Of a stretch of 64,000 bases of DNA, positions 15,904 to 24,150 are shown piece by piece. The stretch is from Flavobacteriales bacterium (GTDB lineage: Bacteria > Bacteroidota > Bacteroidia > Flavobacteriales_D > Parvicellaceae). The stretch spans positions 310,001 through 374,000 of the forward strand of contig JACJZN010000006.1 in the NCBI GenBank assembly GCA_020635565.1. Direction: 5' to 3'. Numbering within the stretch: the first letter of the stretch is position 1; every line of letters starts with the position of its first letter. Under the pieces are notes generated by a model. The model ran no database searches and was not told the DNA's origin. It was given only the letters and a program-made list of their open reading frames with translations. The translations under genes and the position numbers were made by a program.

Positions 15904-16980
15904 CTAGTCAATAGCACTTAATCGATCTAATGTAGGCTGATGATAGTCATCTATTTCAAGAACCTGCTGATATAGTTCTATAGCTTGTTTTTTATTTCCT
16001 CTGAACTCATACATCCAGCCCAAATTATAGATTGCATCAATATACTGTGGATTAAGTTCCATTGCTTTTTGAAAGTTCTCCATCGCATGATCAATTATCG
16101 TATCCTTACTATATTGATCCATATCATCTCGATAGGAAGCTACATAAGTATTTCCAATATTGAAGTAACATTCTTCATTAGCAGGTTCAAAAGACAAAAT
16201 CAAGTTAAAAGCCATTCTGGCTTCTTGATATTGCTCCATTTTAATAAGAAACAAGCCCTTGTTCCTTAAAACTTCATAACTATTAGGTTCGATATCCAGT
16301 GCAGCATCATAGTAAGACAATGCTTTTTCATCCATTTCAGAAGCTAACAGGTTTCCCATATGATGTAACGCATCGTAATAGTCTCCTTTTGTTTCAATCG
16401 CTGTCTGATAAGAAGATTTTGCATTTTCTTTCTGTCCAATCAACTCAAAAACCATCGCTTTGTAGAAATATGCCGGTGCATGAAATTTATCCTGCCTCAA
16501 TGCTGCATCAAAATTAGCCATAGCCTTTTCAAAATTTGGTTTACCCATGTTGATGCGGCCTTCAAGAACTAGCGCCTCCAGATAAGTAGAATCAAGTTTC
16601 AGTGTTTCTAACAAATAGATCTCCGATTGCTCATACAACGCAGGATTTTGGAGATAGGACCCCTGATTAAACAGGATATCTGCCTTAAGGTAAGTTAATG
16701 CTGGTACCTCAGGTGTTAGTTTCAACGCACGATTAATATCCTCAATCGCCTTTTCAAAATCAAATTGCTCTTTATAATAGAACGCTCTTTTATAATATCC
16801 ATTTGGACTTTCAGGATTTTGAATGATCTCTTGATTGATCTCCTCAAGGGTACTTTTAGTGACCTCCTGTTCAACATCCATTGCTATTTCTGATTCCGGT
16901 GCTTTTTCTGGTTTTTCTTTACATGATCCACAAAACAGCGCCAACCAACTAACTCCTAATACAAGTAGAATTCTATTCAT
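15904..16980 (-). CDS. TPR-repeat lipoprotein
   Basis: A 358-residue protein starting at ATG 16980, which places a lipobox leader (LGVSWLALFCGSCKE) at the N-terminus; the longer reading from 17022 would translate the recA terminator and is rejected. At least seven tetratricopeptide repeats follow (~60-350), e.g. NGYYKRAFYYKEQFDFEKAI and AIYNLGWMYEFRGNKKQAIE. It is probably an envelope scaffold. Its 3' end is convergent with the small gene at 15535-15897, 6 bases apart. Confidence 0.85.
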   Translation of the reverse strand: MNRILLVLGVSWLALFCGSCKEKPEKAPESEIAMDVEQEVTKSTLEEINQEIIQNPESPNGYYKRAFYYKEQFDFEKAIEDINRALKLTPEVPALTYLKADILFNQGSYLQNPALYEQSEIYLLETLKLDSTYLEALVLEGRINMGKPNFEKAMANFDAALRQDKFHAPAYFYKAMVFELIGQKENAKSSYQTAIETKGDYYDALHHMGNLLASEMDEKALSYYDAALDIEPNSYEVLRNKGLFLIKMEQYQEARMAFNLILSFEPANEECYFNIGNTYVASYRDDMDQYSKDTIIDHAMENFQKAMELNPQYIDAIYNLGWMYEFRGNKKQAIELYQQVLEIDDYHQPTLDRLSAID

Positions 16981-17021
16981 AAAATTAAAAATGCCCTGCC
17001 CGTCATATGACGAACAAGGCA
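16981..17021 (-). terminator. recA terminator with 13-bp stem
   Basis: Stem arms at 16992-17004 and 17009-17021 pair over 13 bp (with G-T pairs) around an ATAT loop. On the minus strand a TTTTTAATTTT tract follows. It ends the recA transcript and abuts the start codon of the TPR lipoprotein at 16980. Confidence 0.88.
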
Positions 17022-17069
17022 AATTTAACCATTTATCTCTAAAAGGTATTTGAGAAATGAAGCAACGGA

Positions 17070-18062
17070 TTATTTCATTGCTTCCACGATAGCCGCTTCT
17101 AATTCTTCGGTCAGTTCTGGATTATCTTTCAACAGTTCTTTCACTGCATCTCTACCCTGCCCCAATTTCGTATCACCATAACTATACCATGAACCACTCT
17201 TATTAATGATTCCATTTTCAACCCCAAGATCAATGATCTCACCAATCTTAGATATACCTTCACCATACATAATGTCAAACTCAGCCTGTCTGAATGGAGG
17301 AGCAACTTTATTCTTAACGATCTTCACTCTTGTTCTGTTTCCAACAACATTCTCACCATTCTTAATTGCTGATGATCTTCTGATATCAATTCTAATGGAA
17401 GAATAGAATTTCAATGCATTTCCACCTGTTGTCGTTTCAGGGTTTCCGAACATCACTCCTATTTTATCTCTCAGCTGATTGATAAAGATGCAGCAGGTAT
17501 TTGCCTTATTGATACTAGCAGTTAACTTTCGTAGCGCTTTAGACATTAATCTAGCCTGCAACCCCATTTGACTATCTCCCATTTCACCTTCTATCTCCGC
17601 CTTTGGAGTTAATGCTGCAACAGAATCCACAATAAGAATATCAATAGCTCCCGAACGGATCAGGTTATCTGCAATTTCAAGAGCCTGTTCTCCGTTATCA
17701 GGTTGAGAGATCAATAGATTTTCTGTATCTACTCCCAATGCTTCTGCATAAAATTGATCAAAGGCATGCTCTGCATCAATGATGGCTGCAATACCACCTT
17801 TCTTTTGAGCCTCAGCAATCGCATGTATTGCTAAAGTTGTTTTACCTGATGATTCAGGACCATAAATCTCAATGATCCTACCTTTTGGAAATCCTCCCAC
17901 TCCAAGTGCTCTATCAAGCGTAACTGAACCTGAGGAAATTACTTCTACCTTCTCAACTGCCTGATCACCTAAACGCATGATCGTTCCTTTTCCATAAGAC
18001 TTGTCTAATCTGTCAAGTGTTGATTGTAAAGCTTTTAGCTTCTCTTTATTTACTTCTGCCAT
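17070..18062 (-). CDS. recA: Recombinase RecA
   Basis: A 330-residue RecA. The Walker A motif GPESSGKT is at 68-75, Walker B in IDILIVDSVAAL, with DNA-binding loop L1 in EGEMGDSQMGLQARLMS and L2 near FGNPETTTGGNALKFY. It forms ATP-dependent filaments on single-stranded DNA for recombination and stimulates LexA-type cleavage where present. It has its own -7 element upstream and a strong terminator downstream. Confidence 0.98.
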   Translation of the reverse strand: MAEVNKEKLKALQSTLDRLDKSYGKGTIMRLGDQAVEKVEVISSGSVTLDRALGVGGFPKGRIIEIYGPESSGKTTLAIHAIAEAQKKGGIAAIIDAEHAFDQFYAEALGVDTENLLISQPDNGEQALEIADNLIRSGAIDILIVDSVAALTPKAEIEGEMGDSQMGLQARLMSKALRKLTASINKANTCCIFINQLRDKIGVMFGNPETTTGGNALKFYSSIRIDIRRSSAIKNGENVVGNRTRVKIVKNKVAPPFRQAEFDIMYGEGISKIGEIIDLGVENGIINKSGSWYSYGDTKLGQGRDAVKELLKDNPELTEELEAAIVEAMK

Positions 18063-18084
18063 CGTGTTTTGTGTTTGTTTTGAG

Positions 18085-18092
18085 CAAAGATA
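18085..18092 (-). promoter_or_regulatory. -7 element upstream of recA
   Basis: Minus-strand TATCTTTG matches TAnnTTTG and lies 22 bases before the recA start. No good -33 element is seen, and no obvious LexA-type palindrome. Confidence 0.5.
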
Positions 18093-18172
18093 TAGGGATT
18101 ACATCGTAAAGTGTTTACGTTGTAAGATTATTTCCTAAATTGTTTCAGATTTTAACAAAATCCTATTCCAAA

Positions 18173-18634
18173 TTACTCTCCACAGATTTCAAGAATTTGG
18201 GCTGAGTGATTCTTTGTATTAACCTTTTCAATTACGTGTTTGATCACACCATTTTCAATGATAAAGGTAGTCCTGTGAATACCATCATACTCTCGTCCCA
18301 TAAATTTCTTCAATCCCCAAGAACCATAGGCATCAATAATTTTGTGATCCGTATCTGCGATCAAATGAAATGGTAATTTATACTTTTCAATAAAATTTTG
18401 ATGCTTCTTCTCATTATCTGCACTTATACCTAGTAACTCAAAACCTTTCTTTTTCAATTCTTCAAAATTCTCAGCCAGATTACAGTTCTGTGCTGTACAA
18501 CCAGGTGTATTGTCTTTTGGATAAATAAATAAGATCAATTTCTTTCCACTAAAGTCGCCCAAACTAACCGTTGAACCATCTTCTATTGTCCCTTCAAAAT
18601 ACGGAGCCTTATCTCCTGCTTTCAGTCTTTTCAT
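18173..18634 (-). CDS. bcp: Thioredoxin-dependent thiol peroxidase (Bcp/PrxQ)
   Basis: A 153-residue peroxiredoxin. The peroxidatic Cys46 and the resolving Cys51 lie in DNTPGCTAQNCNLAENF, the spacing of the atypical two-cysteine PrxQ/Bcp group; a conserved Arg is in GIHRTTFII. It reduces hydroperoxides using thioredoxin in the cytoplasm. A promoter fits just upstream (18664-18691). Confidence 0.95.
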   Translation of the reverse strand: MKRLKAGDKAPYFEGTIEDGSTVSLGDFSGKKLILFIYPKDNTPGCTAQNCNLAENFEELKKKGFELLGISADNEKKHQNFIEKYKLPFHLIADTDHKIIDAYGSWGLKKFMGREYDGIHRTTFIIENGVIKHVIEKVNTKNHSAQILEICGE

Positions 18635-18663
18635 GTTATGTTCTTCAATGTTTTATTCCATAA

Positions 18664-18691
18664 CAAAACTACCTAATAATTGTTTAGCCAA
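18664..18691 (-). promoter_or_regulatory. Promoter of bcp
   Basis: On the minus strand TTG (18689-18691), 17 bases, then TAGTTTTG (18664-18671), matching the Bacteroidota -33/-7 consensus. Confidence 0.6.
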
Positions 18692-18789
18692 TGCTAGCTG
18701 AAAGATTTGAAAGACTCGTACTAATCTCACAAGATATAATTTGTATAATTTTAGTATTTTTAAGGATCATTCATTCTTGATAATATACT

Positions 18790-19185
18790 ATGTTCACCAT
18801 TGATCAAATTGAAGCTGCTCACCAAAAGGTAAAATCTGGAGCTGATTTCCCAAAATACATTCAAGAAATAAAGCAAATTGGTGTCATCGCTTTTGAAACT
18901 TGGGTATTTGATAGTCACACGGATTACTTTGGGAAAAATGGGTTCCACTCTAAATCTCTACCTCAATATTCTGGATTAGACATCAGCAAAGTATGTGAAA
19001 AGAAGAAGTTTATCTCTTATTTGAAGAGCCACCAAAATGGAGAAACAGACTATCACACCTTTTGCAAGCATTGTGCTGAATCAGGCATTGAAAAATGGAA
19101 GGTAAATCTTGATGTATTGACATGCGTTTATTTTGATATGAATGGGAACGAAGTTTTAGTTGAAAGTATCCCTTCATCTTTATGA
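18790..19185 (+). CDS. DUF1398-family protein
   Basis: A 131-residue cytoplasmic protein. The opening FTIDQIEAAHQKVKSGADFP, the IGVIAFETWVFD segment and the C-terminal GIEKWKVNL match DUF1398 (a family also found as a phage-envelope-like annotation). Function unknown. It starts a same-strand run of small genes to 22387. Confidence 0.82.
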   Translation: MFTIDQIEAAHQKVKSGADFPKYIQEIKQIGVIAFETWVFDSHTDYFGKNGFHSKSLPQYSGLDISKVCEKKKFISYLKSHQNGETDYHTFCKHCAESGIEKWKVNLDVLTCVYFDMNGNEVLVESIPSSL

Positions 19186-19235
19186 CACAATAGAAATTCT
19201 GAATAATCATCACAGATAAACCAAATATCCATCTT

Positions 19236-19625
19236 ATGGCAAAAAAAGGACCGATGCCTGATTTTAAAACGATAGATGACTACATTGCTCATCAACCCGT
19301 ATTAGTGCAAACTAAACTCAATGAACTGAGAAAAATAATAAAAACCGTTGCTCCAGATGCTGTGGAAATTTTGAATTATAAAGTTCCTTCTTTCAATCTA
19401 GTTCCAAATGGTAAACGAGACCAACAGATCATGATGGCTGGATATGCAAAATTTGTGGGGTTCTATCCTTTCCCAACCACAATGGCTGCGTTCTCTGAAG
19501 AACTGAAGGCCTTTAAGCAAGGAAAGGGTTCTGTTCAGTTTCCTTTAGATCAGCCACTTCCTGAAGATCTAATCAAAAGAATGGTTGTTTTTAGAATGAA
19601 AGAGGTTCTCTCCCAATCAAAATAG
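19236..19625 (+). CDS. DUF1801-family protein
   Basis: A 129-residue protein of the DUF1801/YdhG type: IDDYIAHQPVLVQTKLNELR at the N-terminus, a conserved ILNYKVPSF, GFYPFPTTMAAF and a C-terminal GSVQFPLDQPLPEDLIKRMV. Cytoplasmic, function not established. It ends three bases before the parvulin gene, so the two are probably co-transcribed. Confidence 0.88.
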   Translation: MAKKGPMPDFKTIDDYIAHQPVLVQTKLNELRKIIKTVAPDAVEILNYKVPSFNLVPNGKRDQQIMMAGYAKFVGFYPFPTTMAAFSEELKAFKQGKGSVQFPLDQPLPEDLIKRMVVFRMKEVLSQSK

Positions 19626-19628
19626 TGT

Positions 19629-20252
19629 ATGAAAAAGTTCTTCGTTTTAATTCTTTCCTGCTTTCCGTATTTCACTTACAGTCAGTCCTATGCTGAAGCT
19701 GAGAAGGCACTCAAAAATATCGATCGTATCGAGCAATTTGAGCAATTGATGAGAGATTATCCTGATTGGAAGATTTCACTGGACAAAACATTAGTTTCCG
19801 ACTCTATCAAATTTCCACAAATTACCGGTGGAAAAATTGGGGATATTGTCAAGAAACAACATCATTCTAAAGCCCCCAAATTTGCATTAAAGATCCTTAA
19901 AGAAGTAGATGAAGAATTGTGTAAAGTGAAATACATCTATTTGGATGGTTCTAAACTATCATCTGCTAAGATTGATTCTATTCGCTCCATTATCCTAGAA
20001 CGTTATAAGAATGGAGAAGAATTTGAAACACTGGTAAAAGAGTACACAATGGACGGCAACTCAACCGGAGATCTTGGCTGGTTTTATAAAGGTATGATGG
20101 TAGACGATTTTGATGCTGCCGTTCGAACTCGCAAACAAGGCGAAATATTCACAGTGGATGTTCCTCAAAACAACTGGTATTATGTAGTTTTAAAAACTCA
20201 TTCAAATAAAACTGAACCAGTAAAACTGGGAATAAAGATCAAATACTTTTAA
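19629..20252 (+). CDS. Secreted parvulin-type peptidyl-prolyl isomerase-like protein
   Basis: A 207-residue protein with a signal peptide (KFFVLILSCFPYFTYSQ). Residues ~95-195 form a parvulin (PpiC) domain: KVKYIYLDG, FETLVKEYTMDGNSTGDLGWF, MVDDFDAAVRTRKQGEIF. The DLGWF motif is the PpiC hallmark. By family it helps fold envelope proteins in the periplasm. Starts right after the DUF1801 gene. Confidence 0.85.
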   Translation: MKKFFVLILSCFPYFTYSQSYAEAEKALKNIDRIEQFEQLMRDYPDWKISLDKTLVSDSIKFPQITGGKIGDIVKKQHHSKAPKFALKILKEVDEELCKVKYIYLDGSKLSSAKIDSIRSIILERYKNGEEFETLVKEYTMDGNSTGDLGWFYKGMMVDDFDAAVRTRKQGEIFTVDVPQNNWYYVVLKTHSNKTEPVKLGIKIKYF

Positions 20253-20389
20253 CCCTACCCTAAATACGGTATTTACATCAACTTTTTGGCAGATATCACC
20301 AATTTATCATAGTATTGTCGCCCAAATAAATTACCTGATTAAACCTTTTCCATTCTACAGGGTCAGAGGTGATTAACAAAGACAAAACA

Positions 20390-20896
20390 ATGAAACAAAC
20401 AACGAGTATGAAGATGAGAGTAATACACCGATATTTGGGGTATTTTCTAGCAGGGATCATGGCTGTATATGCCTTAAGTGGAATTCTGTTGATCTTTAGA
20501 TCAACCAGTTTTTTGAAATCAGAGAAAATAGAAGAGATTCAATTGGAAAAAGGATTATCTGAACAGGAGATAGACAGCAAAAAATTTCGACTGGGTCCAA
20601 CGGAAAAGCAAGAGGATAATGTTATTTATTTTGAGCATGGTAAGTATGATACATCAACAGGTATACTGACATCAAAAAAAGAAGAACTGCCTTTTATCCT
20701 AGATAAAATGACACACCTGCATAAATCGTCAACAAATGACCCTCTATTTTTTCTAAATATCTTCTTTGGCGTTGCCCTACTCTTTTTTGTGGTTTCCGCA
20801 TTTTACATGTACTTACCAAACACTTCTGTTTTCAAGAAAGGATTATATTTTAGTCTAGCTGGTGTCGCATTAACCTTGATTTTGATTTTCATTTAA
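20390..20896 (+). CDS. PepSY-like membrane protein
   Basis: A 168-residue membrane protein. I prefer ATG 20390 to the upstream GTG 20369. A first helix (YLGYFLAGIMAVYALSGILLIF, split here as residues ~14-35) follows the RVIHRYLGY motif typical of PepSY-associated membrane proteins; two more helices lie near the C-terminus. The central periplasmic part ends in LPFILDKMTHLHKSSTNDP. Role unknown. The 137 bases upstream hold nothing recognisable. Confidence 0.68.
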   Translation: MKQTTSMKMRVIHRYLGYFLAGIMAVYALSGILLIFRSTSFLKSEKIEEIQLEKGLSEQEIDSKKFRLGPTEKQEDNVIYFEHGKYDTSTGILTSKKEELPFILDKMTHLHKSSTNDPLFFLNIFFGVALLFFVVSAFYMYLPNTSVFKKGLYFSLAGVALTLILIFI

Positions 20897-20906
20897 ATTA
20901 ACTCCT

Positions 20907-21449
20907 ATGAATTTGGTCTTGCCTGATCATGAAACTGATCGTCTTCGATTTAGATTACTTACTTCAGATGACTTCGAGAAATGGGTTCCCCTGTTTTATG
21001 AGGAGAACGTGGCCAAATTCCTAGGCATGGACACTAATAAGTCTCCTGAAGAAATGTGTCAACTTTGGTTTAACAAATGTTTTCACAGATATGAAAATGA
21101 CCTCGGAGGAATGAATGTCTTGGTCGATAAAAATTTAGGTAAGATCATCGGTCAATGTGGAATATTGATACAGGAGGTCTTAGATGAACAGAGATATGAA
21201 ATTGGCTATTCAATTCTCCCTGAATTCTGGAATAAGGGATATGCCAAAGAAGCCTCTTCTTATTGCCTCCAAAAAGCGTTTGAAATGAACTTAGATGACT
21301 CGATCATTTCTGTGATCCATGTAGATAATATTGGTTCTGAAACAGTGGCTCGAAACAATGGAATGACATTGGAAAAATTCGTTCCTGATTACAAAGGTTC
21401 TCCTGTCAATATCTTCTCGATTGAAAAGAATAATTGGAAAAGTAGATAG
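20907..21449 (+). CDS. GNAT-family N-acetyltransferase (RimJ/RimL type)
   Basis: A 180-residue protein. ETDRLRFRLLTSDDFEKW at the N-terminus, then GQCGILIQ, EIGYSILPEFWNKGYAKEAS (acetyl-CoA loop) and NIGSETVARNNGM are the Acetyltransf_3 motifs. It transfers acetyl from acetyl-CoA to an amine; the substrate cannot be told. It begins 10 bases after the membrane-protein gene. Confidence 0.88.
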   Translation: MNLVLPDHETDRLRFRLLTSDDFEKWVPLFYEENVAKFLGMDTNKSPEEMCQLWFNKCFHRYENDLGGMNVLVDKNLGKIIGQCGILIQEVLDEQRYEIGYSILPEFWNKGYAKEASSYCLQKAFEMNLDDSIISVIHVDNIGSETVARNNGMTLEKFVPDYKGSPVNIFSIEKNNWKSR

Positions 21450-21503
21450 CCTTTTCTGAACCAATGATTGGTTTGTTTGTACTTACCTCCAAACCAATCA
21501 CCT

Positions 21504-21998
21504 ATGAGAACTATTTTTGCATTTGTCATTTTGACTATCCCCTTACTTTCCAACGGACAGAATAAAGCTATAAAGGCAGCATCTATTGATCTTCAATACC
21601 TAAGGGATTCAGTACACATTGAAAATATTGTCGAGTTTTATTCCTATTATGATCTGAAATTCAACCAAAAACCAGCTGTTCGATTCAAAGTAAAAATCAC
21701 CAACCTCGGAAGCCAACCCATTCCCAATCTTAATCGGGTCAGTAATCGTGTAAAATTTCTGAAACTCTATTACAATGGAGAGGATTCCAATGACCTCAAT
21801 CTAGGCAACGGAACAGAAGCCAATGATTGGCCTTGGTTTATTGAACCAGGTGAATCAGAAGAATTCTCGACAGGTTATTTGCTTGAAAAGGATGCTGGAA
21901 TATTTAACCAAGCCCAACCCATGAACGTTACTTGGGTATATATGGGAATCCAATCTTCTACCGAAATCGTTGATCTCGTAAATAGAAAAATATTTTAA
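21504..21998 (+). CDS. Secreted hypothetical protein
   Basis: A 164-residue protein starting at ATG 21504, which begins the signal peptide (TIFAFVILTIPLLSNGQ); the longer frame start at 21468 adds a non-signal stretch. The remainder is beta-rich with a pattern (FKVKITNLGSQPIPNLN, WPWFIEPGESEEF) like an Ig-type or DUF4352-like envelope domain. No family recognised. Confidence 0.65.
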   Translation: MRTIFAFVILTIPLLSNGQNKAIKAASIDLQYLRDSVHIENIVEFYSYYDLKFNQKPAVRFKVKITNLGSQPIPNLNRVSNRVKFLKLYYNGEDSNDLNLGNGTEANDWPWFIEPGESEEFSTGYLLEKDAGIFNQAQPMNVTWVYMGIQSSTEIVDLVNRKIF

Positions 21999-22063
21999 AC
22001 CAGATTCTATCCATTTTAAAAATCATAAACAACTGTATATCTGTACTTTAACCACCCTCTAAC

Positions 22064-22091
22064 TTTGTTTGGTAAATTTTAGTTAACTTTG
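22064..22091 (+). promoter_or_regulatory. Promoter of the H1-like gene
   Basis: TTTG at 22064-22067 and TAACTTTG at 22084-22091 are separated by 16 bases, close to the Bacteroidota consensus. Confidence 0.55.
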
Positions 22092-22144
22092 TATTAATAT
22101 TAATTTAACATTGATCGGGATTATCATTGTGTAAAACAAATAGA

Positions 22145-22387
22145 ATGTCAAAAAAAACAAAACTTAAAAAAGAAGTAAAAAAGGCGGTAAAAACTTTAAA
22201 TGCTAAGAAGAAAGCTGTAAACAAAGCTAAGAATTCATTGAAGTCTCTTGAAAAAGCTGCCAAAAAGAAGAAAGCTAAAAAGAGCGCTGTTAAGAAAGCG
22301 CTTAAAGTCGTTAAGAATAAAAAATCTGCGGTTAACAAAGCAGTTAAAAAAGCATCTAAAGCGAAAAAAGCGCTTAAAGCGGCTTAA
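22145..22387 (+). CDS. Histone H1-like lysine/alanine-rich small protein
   Basis: An 80-residue protein starting at ATG 22145 (MSKKTKLKKEV). It is almost entirely Lys, Ala, Val, Asn and Ser with AVKKALK-like repeats, as in bacterial H1/Hc1-like DNA-binding proteins of Bacteroidota and Chlamydiae. It has its own promoter and a strong terminator, so it is a real monocistronic gene rather than low-complexity noise. A nucleoid-compacting role is inferred. The reverse strand also has long open frames, produced by the composition. Confidence 0.75.
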   Translation: MSKKTKLKKEVKKAVKTLNAKKKAVNKAKNSLKSLEKAAKKKKAKKSAVKKALKVVKNKKSAVNKAVKKASKAKKALKAA

Positions 22388-22410
22388 TAACTTTAGTTTA
22401 ATAGTTGAAG

Positions 22411-22435
22411 AGGCATCCATTTGGGTGCCTTTTTT
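22411..22435 (+). terminator. Terminator of the H1-like gene
   Basis: AGGCATCC (22411-22418) pairs with GGGTGCCT (22423-22430) through an ATTT loop, then a T run. The T run touches the stop codon of the convergent peptide-binding gene. Confidence 0.9.
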
Positions 22436-24089
22436 ATTTCTCTACTTTGACCCGTGTCAAATCAAGCATATTAAGAGCGTTGCTCTCTACTCCACTAACT
22501 GATTTATTGTAAAACCGAAGTGTTTCTCCATAGTAGATAGGGATCACAGGAGCCTGTTCGTGCAAAATTTGATTCATTTGCTTGTAATAATTGTAGCGCA
22601 GTTCAACGCTGTCCTCTACTATCGCTTTTTCATAGATTGCATCATAACTCGCATCAGAAAAATGGGTATAATTCAAGCCATTATCCGGATAGAAGTTTTT
22701 GCTGTAAAACAATTGAAAATAATTGATCGCATCCGGAAAATCTGCAATCCAACTTTTTCTATAGAAGTTAGTTTCAAATTGAGCAATGGTAGTATTCATG
22801 TAAGACCCTTCTATTATATCTATGGTAACATCCAAGCCTAGTTCATCCAATTGTTTCTGTAAATACTCACACATTCCTTTATAATCGACCGTAGCTCTTA
22901 AAGTAATTTTAGGCTTATTCGAGGCATTTGCATAACCCGATTCAAGAAGTAATTTCTTTGCCTTATCCAGATCATAGTTAAATCCATCAATCGCATACTT
23001 GTCAAAATCTGGCATTCCCATTGGAATAAATCCTTTGGTAGCAGGAATACCGACATTGTTTCTGATGTATTTGATGATACCCTTTCTGTCAATCGCATAT
23101 CCAATTGCCTGACGCACCTTTTGATTCATTAATATCTTATTATCGTCAAGTTCAATTTCTTCGTCCACTAAAATTCCTAGATACTCCGTATATAACCATG
23201 GTGTTTTGATCAAATAATGATCATTTTGAAGTCCTGATACAAGATCTCCATTAAGATCCAAAACATTATCCTTCTCATCTTCGTTAAGTCCCGAAATCAT
23301 TTCAAAATTATTGTTCTTGAACTGAACCAATTCAGAGTGTTTGTCAGCAATGAATGAAACCGACACAGCATCGAGATAAGGCAATTGATTTCCTTGATCG
23401 TCCACCTCAAAATAATGTTCGTTTCTCCCTAGTACCATCTTTACATCGTACTTCCATTTTATCAATTTGAAGGGACCTGTCCCAATTGGATGCAGCCCAA
23501 ACATTTCTCCTTCAGCCTCAACTACTTCATGTGGCACTATGTATCCATATGGAAGAGATAATTGATAAAGAAAGCTTGGTTGTGGTTGCTTTAAGAAGAT
23601 CTTCACTGTGAAATCATCAATTGCAGCAATCCCCTTATAATTTGATTTTTTACTTCGATCTACATTCGAAAACACATATTTCCCAGGTGATCCAAACTCT
23701 GGATCCATGATTCTTGAATAAGAGTAGATCACATCATAGGCATTCAGTACTCTTGAACCGTCATTAAAATGGGGTGAATCCTGAAACAGTACTCCTTTTC
23801 TTAAGTAAAAAGTATACTCAAGACCATCTTTCGAAACCGTCCAATATTCAGCTAGATCTGGCTGAACCTTCATGTTCTGATCCAATGTAACCAACCCATT
23901 AAAGATATTACCTACAGCAATAAAATCTTCAAATCGAACAACACGCGCTGGGTCTAGAGTTTTAATATTTGCTGGCTCATTATATCTGAACAGCATGCCC
24001 ATTTCTTCTGAGTCCTTCTCTTTTTCACCTCCACAACTACCAAACAAACCTGTCAGAATAATAGATAGCCCAAGGATAAACTTTTTCAT
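22434..24089 (-). CDS. ABC-type oligopeptide-binding lipoprotein (SBP_bac_5)
   Basis: A 551-residue protein starting at ATG 24089, which puts a lipobox (ILTGLFGSCGG) in place; the longer start at 24119 is rejected. The family-5 solute-binding signatures are present: NIKTLDPARVVRFEDF, DLAEYWTVSKDGLEYTFYLR, and RQAIGYAIDRKGIIKYIRN. It would bind peptides outside the inner membrane for an ABC importer, but no permease or ATPase gene adjoins it. Confidence 0.92.
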   Translation of the reverse strand: MKKFILGLSIILTGLFGSCGGEKEKDSEEMGMLFRYNEPANIKTLDPARVVRFEDFIAVGNIFNGLVTLDQNMKVQPDLAEYWTVSKDGLEYTFYLRKGVLFQDSPHFNDGSRVLNAYDVIYSYSRIMDPEFGSPGKYVFSNVDRSKKSNYKGIAAIDDFTVKIFLKQPQPSFLYQLSLPYGYIVPHEVVEAEGEMFGLHPIGTGPFKLIKWKYDVKMVLGRNEHYFEVDDQGNQLPYLDAVSVSFIADKHSELVQFKNNNFEMISGLNEDEKDNVLDLNGDLVSGLQNDHYLIKTPWLYTEYLGILVDEEIELDDNKILMNQKVRQAIGYAIDRKGIIKYIRNNVGIPATKGFIPMGMPDFDKYAIDGFNYDLDKAKKLLLESGYANASNKPKITLRATVDYKGMCEYLQKQLDELGLDVTIDIIEGSYMNTTIAQFETNFYRKSWIADFPDAINYFQLFYSKNFYPDNGLNYTHFSDASYDAIYEKAIVEDSVELRYNYYKQMNQILHEQAPVIPIYYGETLRFYNKSVSGVESNALNMLDLTRVKVEK

Positions 24090-24150
24090 ATCAGTACATT
24101 TGATCATGTAATGATACAAAGAATGAAAATGGCTTTGTTTTACACGTAAA

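Noticed and set aside
16980..17022. Extended N-terminus of the TPR lipoprotein
   Set aside because: The added residues would be translated from the recA terminator hairpin, and the lipobox is placed properly only from ATG 16980.
22105..22338. Long open frame antisense to the H1-like gene
   Set aside because: It results from the Lys/Ala codon composition; promoter and terminator point to the plus strand.
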